From assembly GCA_029964075.1 (NCBI GenBank), contig CM057135.1:3395001-3459000 (forward strand): DNA of 64,000 nt, read 5' to 3'. A program made the translations under genes and the position numbers. Position 1 is the first letter of the stretch. Each line of letters begins with the position of its first letter. The DNA is from Patiria pectinifera (taxonomy: Eukaryota > Echinodermata > Asteroidea > Valvatida > Asterinidae). The notes beneath the pieces were generated by a model. It ran no database searches. It was not told the DNA's origin and was given only the letters and a program-made list of their open reading frames with translations. Below, piece after piece: positions 21,950 through 33,598 of the stretch.

Positions 21950-23412
21950 GTACCATCATCAATGTTCAGCAAATATTGCCCCACAGCTGTAATTTCTCTG
22001 ACTGCCATAGGACACTGGTATACGTTGTTGTTAATATCAGCAGAATGTCCCATATGGCGATAAAAAACTTCCAGTAACGCATCCAGTTACGCATACAAAG
22101 TTGACGCCCTGTGGCGAAACCTCGTTGCAGTTAGTCGAGATGGATTCATCAACTTATCACCAATAAGGTCCGTGACTTTTGTCAACTCTGCCCAGCCATG
22201 GACGTGGCCCATTGATCTCTGTGTGTAAGGGAACAAGTAAATGTTCTCCTTCGTCACTCCCACATGCTCTCTCATTTTCACTAGCAGATGAATTGGCTGC
22301 ACTGTGTCCGCAGGAAATAACACAGGCACAAGTTTTCGGGACCCTTTACCTTTTTGGTAGGCCAACTTGAAAGTATGCAGGAGGTACTTGTCTAATGGAT
22401 CCTTGATACTTTCTACACGCTTTGGATCAACCCACACCTGGTTGGCTGCATCTTCCCATTCAGTTGTTCTAAGACGGCTAGGTTCACCGCCCCTGCGAGC
22501 ATTAAAAACTGTGAGACGACTAACTACTAGCGCTCTGAGTTTGCAGAAGACAAAGCCATCAGAAAGACTGTACTTGCCTGCAACAATTTCTTGAAGGGAC
22601 TTTACAGTAAATTCCTGAAGTGATTTTATGTCAGCTTCCATTGGCATTGCTTGGGGCTTCCTTAGAATAGCTTGTCGCTTACCGTCCACAAGGTATAAAC
22701 TCCAGCTGAATAGACAATCCCAGCTGAGATCCGTAACGGACAAAAATCTATCAAATTCCTCTGACTCCCCCATTCTGTCTTGTATGATGTAGGATGCTTT
22801 CATCACCTTTGCGGCTTTCTTGATTAAGTAGCCGAGGCTCAACCTCAACCCTGCCTTCAACTCATCGCCAGGCTTGTCTGTGGCAGCATCCAATGCAGCT
22901 TCTAGCAAGTTGAAATTTTGTCTTTTCAGCATGTCCTCCCCACAGACAGTGCTGTCTCCAGCAACAATCTTCAGCTTGAAAAGCAGATTGCCAAGTTTTC
23001 TCATATCATTCATTATGATATGTTTTTCTTGGCTGACCGACTTGGTCCCCTATTTTTTCCCAATCTCATTAATCATGGTGTCCTCTCTGCAAAGATTCCC
23101 ACCATCGTCATTTTGAAATTTGTTCAGAATATTCTTCTGGAAAGAATGGCTTATTCCTGTCTTGGTTGCGTGTTTTAGGGATGAAACAGGAATTGAGGTA
23201 ACCTTCGTGACGGCACTTTTGTGGCAAACTTGCTTATGCCGCCATATCTGTGCCTGACTATAAAACCCTTTGCACTCACCACACATGACAACATTGGAAG
23301 ATCCATGTTGCATCTTTCTAAGTAATGTGCTTCTTGATTGAACTGACACAGTGTTTGAGTTTATTCTCCAGATGTTCTCTTGCAAAATGCCATCTTTCCT
23401 GATTCGCAACAT
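21950..23412 (-). pseudogene. Tyrosine-recombinase-fold protein with C2H2 finger (Crypton-like or derived)
   Basis: Reading leftward, 23412-23050 has a zinc-finger-like CGECKGFYSQAQIWRHKQVCH. 23013-22087 has a large helical domain with a recombinase-type first arginine (NARRGGEPSRL) and the H-R box (TRFRHRAST). Right after a TAA at 22087-22089 the same frame continues with RHMGHS and a tyrosine in NNNVYQCP, the last catalytic elements of a tyrosine recombinase. So a nonsense codon cuts the catalytic domain, and a frame change separates the finger part. It could be a Crypton-type transposon or a host paralog. Confidence 0.6.
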
Positions 23413-23868
23413 TGGGCAGCTTTGACTTGCTCTTCTTTCTTGTGTGACGCGTTAGCTGGGTTTGTAGCTCACCACATAACAGACATGGCCTTTTTGGTTG
23501 TACCTTTAATTTCTGTTATTTGGGGGAAAATACAATAGTTATATTTTAATATGGTACATGCAGTTCAGTTTGGGAATGCAGACAGCAATGAAAATAGCAT
23601 GTACCGGTAGCTGTAGTCTTTTTTGATCACAAAACATTTAGTTTTATTCGGTCGATTGACTTCAATGCAATTGCAACATTCCCTGGGCCAAAAGACTTCT
23701 GGCTTCGATATGCAAGGAATTCTTTCAATGAATCGGAATGAGAAAAGGCATTCAACCGTAGACCCTTAAAGGCACGCAGCGCCACGCCTTTCTTACACCT
23801 CAGGCCTACGTATCACTGCTGAACACGTTGCTTTAGATTTCTGTGTATCACGTTATATTCCAGTTGCT
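23413..23868. other. Spacer between two divergent recombinase-type elements
   Basis: About 450 bp, AT-rich, no gene seen. Confidence 0.4.
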
Positions 23869-25440
23869 TTGGTTTTTTCCTTATATTTCTTTCTTTCCAG
23901 GCATGCCAAATGCAATAAAGTTCATACTGCACATAAGAATTGGACACCAGAAGAATCGCAGGCCAGTTCTACTTGGCGCGAACTAAACACGATAATGTTT
24001 GCGTTATCTTCCTTTTTACCGATTATTTCTCATTCAAGTGTAAAGGTTCTAACAAACAATCAGGCTGCAGCGCGAATAGTTGAAGTAGGAAGCATGGAAC
24101 TTGAATTGCAAAATATTGCCATGGCCATTTTCAATTTATGCCTTCAACATCAAATTCATCTAGAGGTAGAATGGTTGCCTCGAAGTCTGAACGATCAAGC
24201 AGATTATGTAAGTCGGCTGGTAGATCTCGATGATTGGATGCTGTCCCCCAAATTCTTAAGCGTAATTAACGATCGTTGGGGCCCCCTTTCTGTTAACTGT
24301 TTTGCTAACTTTTACAATAACAAATTACCCCGTTTCTATTCTCGTTATTGGAATCCAGGAACGTGTGGAATCGACGCTTTTGCCCAAGACTGGTCGAATG
24401 AGAATTGCATACTTGCTCCACCTGTTGTATTGATACCTAGTGTATTAAGTCATTTGTACAAGTGTAAAACCAAAGGTGTGTTAGTGTTTCATTGGTAGCC
24501 ATCTTCCCCCTTCTGGCCTTTACTGTGACCCTGTTATAGTGAATGGATCGTAGATGCTATCACTGTAGATGACCCCGGCAATATAAAGTTAGGAAGAAAT
24601 AAGAACTCTGTATTAGGATCGGACTCCATCATTACCCCCATGTGTGCCATATTTATGGATTGTACTACTTTGTCTGAAAATATTTAAATATTCTCATTTC
24701 TCCACTTACTAGGTTATTTCCGGCCAGCAATTTTGGTCAGAATTGCCCGCCAGTCTTCAAGCATATCGAGATCGCATATTGTTCGCATGATGTTTTAAAG
24801 GCCAAAGCAGAAGGAATCACGCAATCTTACCTGTATAAGTACAGAGTGTTTTTCGCCTGGCTGAGAAAGCATAACATTCCACTCCAATTTCCAGTTACCG
24901 ATACAATTATTGCATCCTTTTTGTCTGATAGAGGTCAATCTGTCAATTCAGAAACCTCCATAATAACACTAGCATCTGCCATCAAACAGACGTTTATCGT
25001 GAAGGTACTGTCGCCTTCTTAATATCTCAAATTGATAGTCAGTATTGCCCAGCAAAGATACTCGGACGATATTTGACACAATGTAACATTCAGATAGGAG
25101 ATGATGTTTATATATTCACAGCCTTGTCTTTTCTATCCAGTTTAAATTCGTATAGACCATTACAAAACAAACCCCTGAGTTATTCTAGGTGCCGAGAGCT
25201 CTTTTTAGAAGCACTAAAGCAAGTTGGCGTAGAAAACCCTAAACAAATACGGCCTACATAGCATGCGTTCAGGAGGGGCCTCTCATTTGGCAAATGAGGA
25301 TATGTCTGAAGAGCTTATCATGGAACATGGGCGATAGAAAACGCCTCAAGCCAAAAACAGATACATTAAACGAGACAAAGATCGTTGTCGCAGTCTTACA
25401 GTTACGTCAAGTAAACAGTAATTAAAATTGGATAACCAAT
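23869..25440 (+). pseudogene. DIRS-type retrotransposon remnant (RNase H plus tyrosine recombinase)
   Basis: 23869-24498 encodes a DIRS-like RNase H and linker: STWRELNTI, LTNNQAAARIVE, EVEWLPRSLNDQADYVSR, then RWGPLSVNCFANFYNNKLPRF and GIDAFAQDW. After stops and frame breaks the tyrosine recombinase part follows: LSYSRCRELFLEALKQVG (25170-25240), HSMRSGGASHLAN in another frame (25258-25300, the HxxR catalytic box), HGR and a YIKRDKDRCRSLTV end. The RT region upstream is missing. It points away from the recombinase pseudogene to its left. Confidence 0.8.
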
Positions 25441-27499
25441 TTTCTAGGGGCTTCTCCTTATTTTTGTATAAACATAAACTTGATCTAATGCGAGTTTTCA
25501 TGTAGTATAATTATATATGTATCTTCAGATACCGGACAAATAATCCGAGGAGCTGAGATTATTGATGTGTTATATATAAAAAAAAAAAAAAATTGCGTGA
25601 GTGGATTGCACCCAAGATCCTCAAATAACACAAACGTTGTTTACATGTTTAGAGGTGCGCTCAATACATTTGACACATGGTGTGCCATATAGGTGCATGC
25701 GATATAAAATAATACCACACTGATGTTGCTGTGGATTGACCAATCAGGATTGAGGATTCAAGTTCGCTTGAAGATCAATGTAGATCATGCTGGGACGTCC
25801 CAATAGAGACCTATACATGTACCGGTACACTACTCAAATATTAGTAGGGTTGAAAGCAGGGAAATGAAGGCAGCAACAATGGATTATGAATATTGATGGT
25901 CATGCCACATGTAGTAATCAAAACAAAAGATGCCTAAATGTGGCACTGCTGTAGAGTACCGAAGTGTGACGTCATTAGTGAACCAGAAAGTGCAGTACTG
26001 TGACGTAACGGCCAAAAAGTGACAAAAGTTGCTATATGCAGACGTACGGCCCTGTTCCGGAAGGTTCCTGAGTGGCTAGGAACATATCCGTTGGGAAGGA
26101 AATCTACTGTCCCAGTATAAATTTACACTCTTACATGTAATTGGCAGCAATTACAGAATAATCTAGGTTCCCTTTTTTTTCAGCCAGCCTTGGCAATGCG
26201 ACACCGAAGTAGACCTTACATGCACTACACTAACAGCTATACCCAAAATAAGGGACAAATAGAGTTCAACGATAACAGACGGCCTCGATCATCAGATGTC
26301 ACCAGTACCACTTCACACATACATGTACATGTACATGTATAATATGCGACTTGTGGTTTACACATCGACACCTCAAAGGCAGGCAACTACCAATGAACTA
26401 TATCCCTATCAGTGAGGGAATGGGAGACTTTTGAGACTTTGGTTGCAGCATACTTTTTGCGTCATATTGCGCATGCGCGCTTTGGCTTAAACATGACGTA
26501 AACAACTGAAAAAGGACCGGTATGTTTGCTTCCACCAACGTCTCAAAAGTCTCCCATCGGTAAAGTGTCAGTGAAAGGGCAGCACCAACAAGAGAATGCT
26601 ATAACCAGTCAAACTCCCACACCACCTGTCAACCAGCAATTCGCCAGCACTTCGGAACTCAATATGACTAGTATACACGAGAAACATTGAAATGGGTACG
26701 TTTACAACACATTTTTGAAAACTGACATGACGAAATTAGTAAAATTAGATTTAACTAGCAATAAATGAACTAAGGGCAATTGTCATATAAACAGAAACCT
26801 CTCAGAAGATAAAAAAGGTACATGTTTCCATCCTCTGACATACCTTTGAGAATGCGACTGCCACACTCTTCTATAACGGAATTTAAAATGATCAATTGAA
26901 AAAAACACAATTGTTCTACTGGTAATAATATGGGCAGCAGTAAGTAGTGTAGGGTTCCTATTAGACAAAACAAGAATTTATGCATTATGCACAAATAGGC
27001 TCATTGACATATCAATACTGTAAGTCATTGTGTAACTTACAGTAACTTGCCCATAGTGAACATAACTGGGAGCCCATCATGTACATGGAATAAATCTTGG
27101 ACCTGAGATATCGTTCGGACCAAATCATTGCTGACAGGAGGTGCAAAACCACACTGGCTGTTAATGTTTTAATCTTCCTCTGTGCGGTTTATTAGAGAAA
27201 TTCTCAATACCTTCACCATGTTTCAAGCTATCAACTCCCTTTCCATGGAGGAATGTAATCTGTTTCTCCAAATGTTCAAACAGACAATGACTATCAATAA
27301 ATCAGTGCAGTTTTAACCTCAAAGTTGCTACATGTACATGTACATATATTGTACGAAGCTAGGTGTTATACTGCAGGTTGCCACTGAACTAAGAGGAAAA
27401 ACCAAACGATGGGACAATTGGACCACTTCGCAAGAGTTAAGTTTTTATTTATATTTTATTTATTTAACTTTTTTTAGGTAGAGGGATCAATTTTTCGGG
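25441..27499. other. Non-coding region with one small inverted-repeat element
   Basis: AT-rich, with repeated TACATGTACATGTA tracts (26320-26340, 27335-27345). Apart from the element at 26420-26557, no gene or RNA recognised. Confidence 0.45.
26420..26557. mobile_element. Small MITE-like inverted-repeat element, 138 bp
   Basis: Perfect 18-bp inverted ends: ATGGGAGACTTTTGAGAC at 26420-26437 and its complement at 26540-26557. The ~100-bp core contains GCGCATGCGCGC. No clear target duplication, so the superfamily is unknown. Confidence 0.6.
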
Positions 27500-27504
27500 G
27501 CCGT

Positions 27505-27853
27505 ATCATAAGTCCGACGCCTCATAGGTCCGACGCCTCATAAGTCCGAAATTTCGGACTTATGAGGCGTCGGACTTATGAGGCATACAATTTATTAATT
27601 CCGCTTCATAGATCCGACGCCTCATAAGTCCGACGCCTCATAAGTCCGCCAAATTAAACGCCTCGTTTTTACGTTGTCGGACTAATGAGGCGTCGGACTT
27701 ATGAGGCGTCGGACCTATGAGGCGTCGGACTTATGAGGCGTCGGACCTTTGAGGCGTCGGACTAATGGGCCTTTATTTGGTTAGGGGATGCGATTTTGTC
27801 GGACTTATGAGGCGTCGAACCTATGAGGCGTCGGACTTATGAGCGGACCCCAA
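27505..27853. repeat. Nested foldback of 16-bp units
   Basis: The 16-bp unit CGACGCCTCATAAGTC occurs in five blocks of alternating orientation: about 3 forward, 2 reverse, 3 forward, 6 reverse and 3 reverse copies, with single-base variants. The pieces can fold into nested hairpins. Unit length is constant and there are no unique spacers, so it is not a CRISPR array. It lies 140 bp outside the left end of copy B. Confidence 0.85.
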
Positions 27854-27989
27854 TTTTTCAATCCTGAACAAATGTGGTGCCATCAATGCTGTATCATCAG
27901 TTAATAAAGTAAAAGATGTCTATTGCACTACATGTACATGTATACCTACATATCTGTACGTGTTCTTGTCAAAATTAAAGATCATAAAG

Positions 27990-27994
27990 CATTT
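27990..27994. repeat. Left target-site duplication (CATTT)
   Basis: CATTT directly precedes the AG of the left TIR. The same five bases directly follow the CT of the right TIR at 43903-43907. Confidence 0.8.
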
Positions 27995-28251
27995 AGTAGG
28001 TATTAGTGGGGGATTCCAGACTTTGCCATAGGTCTGGGGGTAGTACAGGGCCAATGGGGAAAAGCCAGGGTACCAGACTTTACCCCCTCCCCCGTCTCTG
28101 CCCCTCCCATTGTACCCATCCCTTTCCAATGATCCCCGCCCCCAAATAGATCCCTCTCCCAATATATCTGTCTCCCTCCCCAAATATATCTCCCCTCTAG
28201 CTCCCCAAATATATCTCTTCTCTCTCCGAGTTGTTATATTATAAGTGGGGG
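27995..28251. repeat. Left TIR of copy B
   Basis: 257 bp, matching the reverse complement of 43646-43902 with two mismatches. The inner half contains three CCCAAATATATCTC-type repeats. Just inside it, ATAAGTGGGGGACAGGTACCAGACTTTACCCC (28241-28273) resembles the TIR start itself, as if an older terminus were nested inside. Confidence 0.97.
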
Positions 28252-29642
28252 ACAGGTACCAGACTTTACCCCTCCCCACCCCCTTTCCCACCCCGATGAT
28301 CCCCCTCCTCCACCCCCTCCCCACCACTTCCACCCCACCCCTTTTTTCTTCCCAAATATATCTCCCCCTCTCAATATCTCAGTCTCAAAATCAGACCAGA
28401 CTCTTCATATTTACAGTCACCCTCTTGGAGATCTCAACACAGACTCACAGCGACTGGTGCACAAGCCTACAGTCACTTATAAATAAATAAACAAACAACG
28501 TTTTTTTAGGTTTACAAATCAAAGTTTGAACTTTTATTAAAAAACATGTTACTTTAACAAAACATTGTCATTCAAATTAACTCATTTAAATAGCTTTTCA
28601 TACATCCTAATATATACAGTAAAAAGCCACTCTCAGTAGCATTATGACATCATCGTTATATTAAGACGAGAGCCACTCCCAGTGGCATTATGACATCATC
28701 GTTATATTAAGACGAGAGCCACTCCCAGTGGCATTATGACATCATCGTTATATTAAGACGAGAGCCACTCTCAGTGGCATTATGACATCATCGTTATATT
28801 AAGACGAGAGCCACTCTCAGTGGCATTATGACATCATAATTATATTTAGTGACTAAGCGTTTTGGTCAATTTTTATATCATAGAGATATATCAAAATGGT
28901 ACACTTTTAAGTTACTTTTTAAGAAATATCTCGAGGTTTTTACACTTAAAAAATGGTATTAGCGGTACTTGAAAAAATCTTGCTTGTGCGATAAACCCGA
29001 CGCAAAGTTATAAAGCAGCATATCCTCTTTTTCACAGGTTGCGATGGGGGTCATAATCTGAAAATATTACAAGTGGAAAAAAGCATTTACACTCAATGTT
29101 TGATCAAAAACATCACACACACAAATGGGTGGCTACCTTTTAGTGATTGTGCAGTATAGGTTGTTTTTTTAGAGAACAAAATCAATATGAAAACCTACAT
29201 TATTGCCAGACTTTAATGTTAAAAACAATTTACCTTTTGGCTGGTGACTGCACGTTGGGCGTAGACGTCTGTACCGATCGACATATCATGTTGAAATGAC
29301 ACAGAAATACTGAATTGCACAACAGACAAAAATTCTAGAAATTTCCAAAGCTAAATTTAGTGACAGGCTATTCAACCCGAGTACAATAGGTTGTTCAAGG
29401 TCGGTTACCTTGCATATTTCAGTGCACAGTCATGATCGAACTAGAACGGGTCGCAAGTCTTTTGTGTGATGTGACTGTGTCATGTATGGAGCGCCGATGG
29501 TATGGGTAGTTTAAAATGAGCAAAAAGGTATGAAGCGCCAAAATGTCAATATCTCTCTCACAAGCCGGTGAGTCTGATTGCTTATAAATCCAAAAGTCTG
29601 ACCTCTTAAAAAAAATTAAAAAAATTATATTGATATATATAA
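28252..29642. other. Left subterminal non-coding region of copy B
   Basis: C-rich at first (28252-28375), then a ~1.15-kb block (about 28400-29545) absent from copy A, whose sequence runs straight from the CAATATCTCAGTCTC motif to the TCAATATCTCTCTC motif. The block contains five 46-bp repeats and no ORF I can support. It may be an insertion in B or a loss in A. Confidence 0.7.
28625..28854. repeat. Five tandem 46-bp repeats
   Basis: Units start at 28625, 28671, 28717, 28763 and 28809. Most contain the short hairpin GCCACTCYCAGTGGC and the CRE-like TGACATCA; the last is diverged at its end. Position near the polymerase promoter and terminus makes an origin or regulatory role possible, but that is inference. 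Confidence 0.93.
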
Positions 29643-32600
29643 ATGATGAATATGATCAGGCCAATCGTAAAGGGATTTTCTAGATGGAATAAAGCAACGC
29701 TGCGTGATTACGTCCAGCGATATAATATACCGTACAATCAAAATGTTGCTCTTACGCGTAAAGTCTACATCAACGGGATAAAAAAATACGAAGCTCAATT
29801 TAAAAACTTGAGGAAAAAGAAGCTACATGAGCTCAAACAGATTGTAGACGATTATGATCTAGAATATAACCCGTCGGGTTATAAAGGTCGATTTTTGAAA
29901 AAAGATTTACTCTCGGCGATTCAAAACCCTAGGCAACCCGAAGATTTTCAAGAGGCTGAGTTCAGAGCGACGAGAAGATTTAGAAACAACTTTAGAAACT
30001 GGGAACTGATTCCTAGACTTTTTAACGACGATTTAGTCAGATTTTTTGATACGCACAAAGATCAAATTGTAAATAAAATCAAGTCAGAATTGAGAGAGCT
30101 AAGAGGTTTAAAAATGGAGCTCACAATCAAAATAAAATACAAAAAAAACCAAACCGGATGGTACGATCGAAACGATCGAAGCTATACATTTTACCGATCA
30201 GAGAGTCGTTTTAAATCAAAGTCAAATAAAACAGGTTTTAAAAGAAGACATCGACCAGCTATTTAAAAAGGATGAAAGGTATACGAATCAAGGATCGGGT
30301 TGGGTTTTAAAAAAGATAATGGCGTTGTATATCAACATCAACAGGTTTAACCCCGTGAGGGGTAGTTCTTATATTGACCTACCAAAATGTATCAAACAGA
30401 AAACGGCGATGATCAACATTAAAAACAAAGACAACGAGTGTTTGAGATGGTGTTTGAGAGCCGCTCTTGGCTTGTATACGGATAAAGTAAAAAATAGCAT
30501 AAAAAACGATCCTAAATATAAAATTCATAAAGAAGAACCTGTTGTATACACCAAAGACGACGGACTCAAATTTAAAGGCGTAGACTTTCCAACACCGATC
30601 GACCAGATACCAAAGATAGAAAGACAAAATAATTTAACCATAAACGTATACGGTTATGAGGAAGAAATATATCCGTTATACGTGTATAAAAACTACAAAC
30701 CAGAGTCACGACCTATCGATCTGTTTTTGTTTTCTGAGGGGGACAAGCATCACTACTGCTGGATAAATAATTTTTCGAGATTGATTTACAACGTTACAAA
30801 ACATAAAAGTAAGAAATATTTTTGTCGAAGGTGTCTGTGTCATTATAGAACGCAAGTAAAATTAGATAGACACATGACCGATTGTAACGGTATAGATACA
30901 CATCCGTCAAAGATTGTATTTCCTACCGCTAAGCGAAAATATGTAAATAACGAGTGGATAGTCGACGAAAACGATGTGCCAATATTAGAATTTAAAAACT
31001 ACAGGTTTAAACAAAAAGCACCGTTTGTAGTTTACGCCGACTTTGAATCGATATTAGAAAAACTCGGACGATAAAAGGACAACACACAAAAGACAAACAT
31101 TCACAAAGCAAGCGGTTATTCGCTAGTTGTCGTCCGATGCGACGGCACCAATGTGTATCAAGAGACTTATAGAGGTAAAGATACCGCATCAAAGTTTGTC
31201 CATAAAATGTTAAAAATACAAAGCGACATAAATTGCATATTTAAAAAACCCCAACCCATGAAATTTAACGAGCGAGCTAAAGAACATCATGATAAAACAA
31301 ACACGTGTTGGATTTGCGAGAAACCAATTTATCCCAATTACTCAAGCAACTGTCAGTGCCAGAAACCCAAAAAACCAAAAACAGAAAAACAAATAAAAGA
31401 ACATCAGTACGAAAACAAAAATGGGTTTACCGAGTCTAAATGTCTCGAATGCAAAAAGAAAATCAACAAATTTAGAAAGGTGAGAGATCACTGCCACGTT
31501 ACGGGTAGATATAGAGGTGCCGCGCACGCCTACTGCAATCTAAAATTACAAGTTAAACCAGGTTTTACCCCCATACCGGTCGTCTTTCACAATCTGCAAA
31601 ATTACGACGCTCACTTGATCATGCAGAGTATTTCAGAGTACGATGACGAAAAGGAAATACAAGTTATCGCTAGAAATTCGGAAAAGTATATTTCGTTTTC
31701 GATCGGAAATATGCGATTTATAGACTCGTTTAATTTTATGGCGTCTTCGTTGGATAGATTATCTAAAGCTTGTCCAAGAGAGTCGTTTAAACTACTCAGA
31801 GAACATTTTCATCGTCAAAACATTGACTCGTTGTTACAAAAAGGAATTTATCCGTATGAATACATGGACTCGTTTGACAGATTTCAAGAGACCAGCCTAC
31901 CCCCCATCAAACAATTTTACAGCAGCCTAAAAGACGAAAATATATCGCGAGAGGACTACGACAGAGCTAAACTGACGTGGAACCAGTTTAAAGTTAAAAA
32001 TATGGGGGAATATCACGATTTGTACGTCACTACCGATACGTTATTACTGGCTTGCGTATTTGAAAACTTTAGGCAAACGTGTATTACAAACTACGCGTTA
32101 GATCCTGCTAATTACTACACAGCACCAGGATTGTCGTGGGATGCCTTGTTAAAACACTCGGAAGTTAAACTCGAACTATTGCAAGACGTAGACAAACATT
32201 TATTTTTTTAAAAGGCAAAAAGAGGTGGTATCTCGAGCGTGGGTGGTATGAGATACCACAAAGCCAACAACAAATACCTACCCGACCATAATCCAAACGA
32301 GCCGTCGAGTTACATCACCTACCTCGATGCAAACAATCTGTACGGTTGGGCCATGAGTCAATACCTGCCGTACAAAGACTTTAAATGGGCGTCTACAAAA
32401 ACGTTTACCGAGTCCAAGATATTATCTCTCAGGAAAACGTCAAACACCGGTTACTGCTTCGAAGTAGACCTCGATTACCCGGACAATCTCCACGACCTGC
32501 ACAACGATTACCCCCTAGCGCCAGAAAACATCGTCATACCAAAAGAATGGATGTCTGATTATCAAAACGAATTATTAGATACCGAACCTAATAGCAACGT

Positions 32601-33598
32601 GCAAAAATTAACGTGTACCCTTAATCCTAAACAAAAATATGTTTTGCACTACGTCACGTTGCAGTTGTATCTCAAACTCGGATTGAAACTTAAAAAGGTG
32701 CATCGAGTGCTGCAATTTAAACAAGCGCCTTGGATGGCATCTTACATCGACAAAAACACGCAACTTCGAACAAAGGCGACCTCTGATTTTGAGAAAGACT
32801 TTTTTAAACTGATGAACAACAGCGTGTTTGGTAAGACGATGGAAAACGTCAGAAACCGGATTGACGGTTACCTACTCAGAGACAGTAACGATGACGATCG
32901 AGATAAATACCAAAAAATTATACAGAAACCGAGCTACAAAACGACGACGTCATTTTCAGAATGCAAATTGTCATTTGTCGAAAAGTACAAGACTAAAACC
33001 GTGTTAAACAAACCAATCTATTGCGGTGTGAGTATCTTGGATCTATCTAAGACGCTGATGTACGATTTTTATTACAACCATTTGAAAGACAAGTACAAAG
33101 AAAAAATCAGGTTGATGTACACAGATACAGACAGTTTGGTACTCGTAGTGCACACGGACGACGTATACAAAGATATGCAGCAAAACGGGCAACAATACGA
33201 CCTTTCGAATTATCCGACGGATCATCCTTTGTACGACCCAACCAATAAGAAAGTGATCGGTAAATTTAAAGACGAGTTTGGAGGTAAAATAATCACAGAA
33301 GTCGTTTGTATAAGACCTAAAATGTACTCGATTTTAACCGCTGACATCAACTGGAAAAAGGCAAGGGAGTCACAAATCGGTCACCTCTAAGAAATTAAAA
33401 CACCGACACTATTACGACTGCATCTTAAACAAGAAATCTCATTACGAAACCATGACTCACATTAGATCGGAAAATCACATCCTTTACACCGTATCTCAAA
33501 ATAAACTATCGTTGAGTCCGTTGGACACAAAGAGGTACATTTTACCGGATGGAATACACACGCTCGCTTATGGTCACCGTAATCTAGATATTAATTAG
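29643..33598 (+). pseudogene. polB: Protein-primed family B DNA polymerase (pPolB), copy B
   Basis: About 1,300 codons. In order: SAP-like helical region (29660-29930), the NIKNKDNECLRWCLRAAL block, zinc finger FCRRCLCHYRTQVKLDRH (~30815), exonuclease YADFES (~31035), endonuclease-VII-like DHCHVTGRYRGAAH (~31487), HNLQNYDAH (~31585), motif A YLDANNLYG (~32320), motif B NNSVFGKTMENV (~32815) and motif C YTDTDS (~33118). Lesions: an extra A near 30141-30148, a stop at 31072-31074 created by mutually compensating A-run losses, a stop at 32209-32211, and a lost A near 33354. The catalytic motifs are intact. It would replicate the element by protein priming. Its stop overlaps the integrase stop. 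Confidence 0.95.

Noticed and set aside
23869..25440. A host RNase H or recombinase gene
   Set aside because: The order RNase H-linker-tyrosine recombinase with DIRS signature motifs and multiple stops fits a retrotransposon relic.
27505..27853. CRISPR-like array
   Set aside because: Units are 16 bp, contiguous, in both orientations and without unique spacers, in an animal genome; no cas genes.
31342..31527. Antisense frames over the polymerase and other element genes
   Set aside because: Shadow frames of well-supported genes; no independent motifs.
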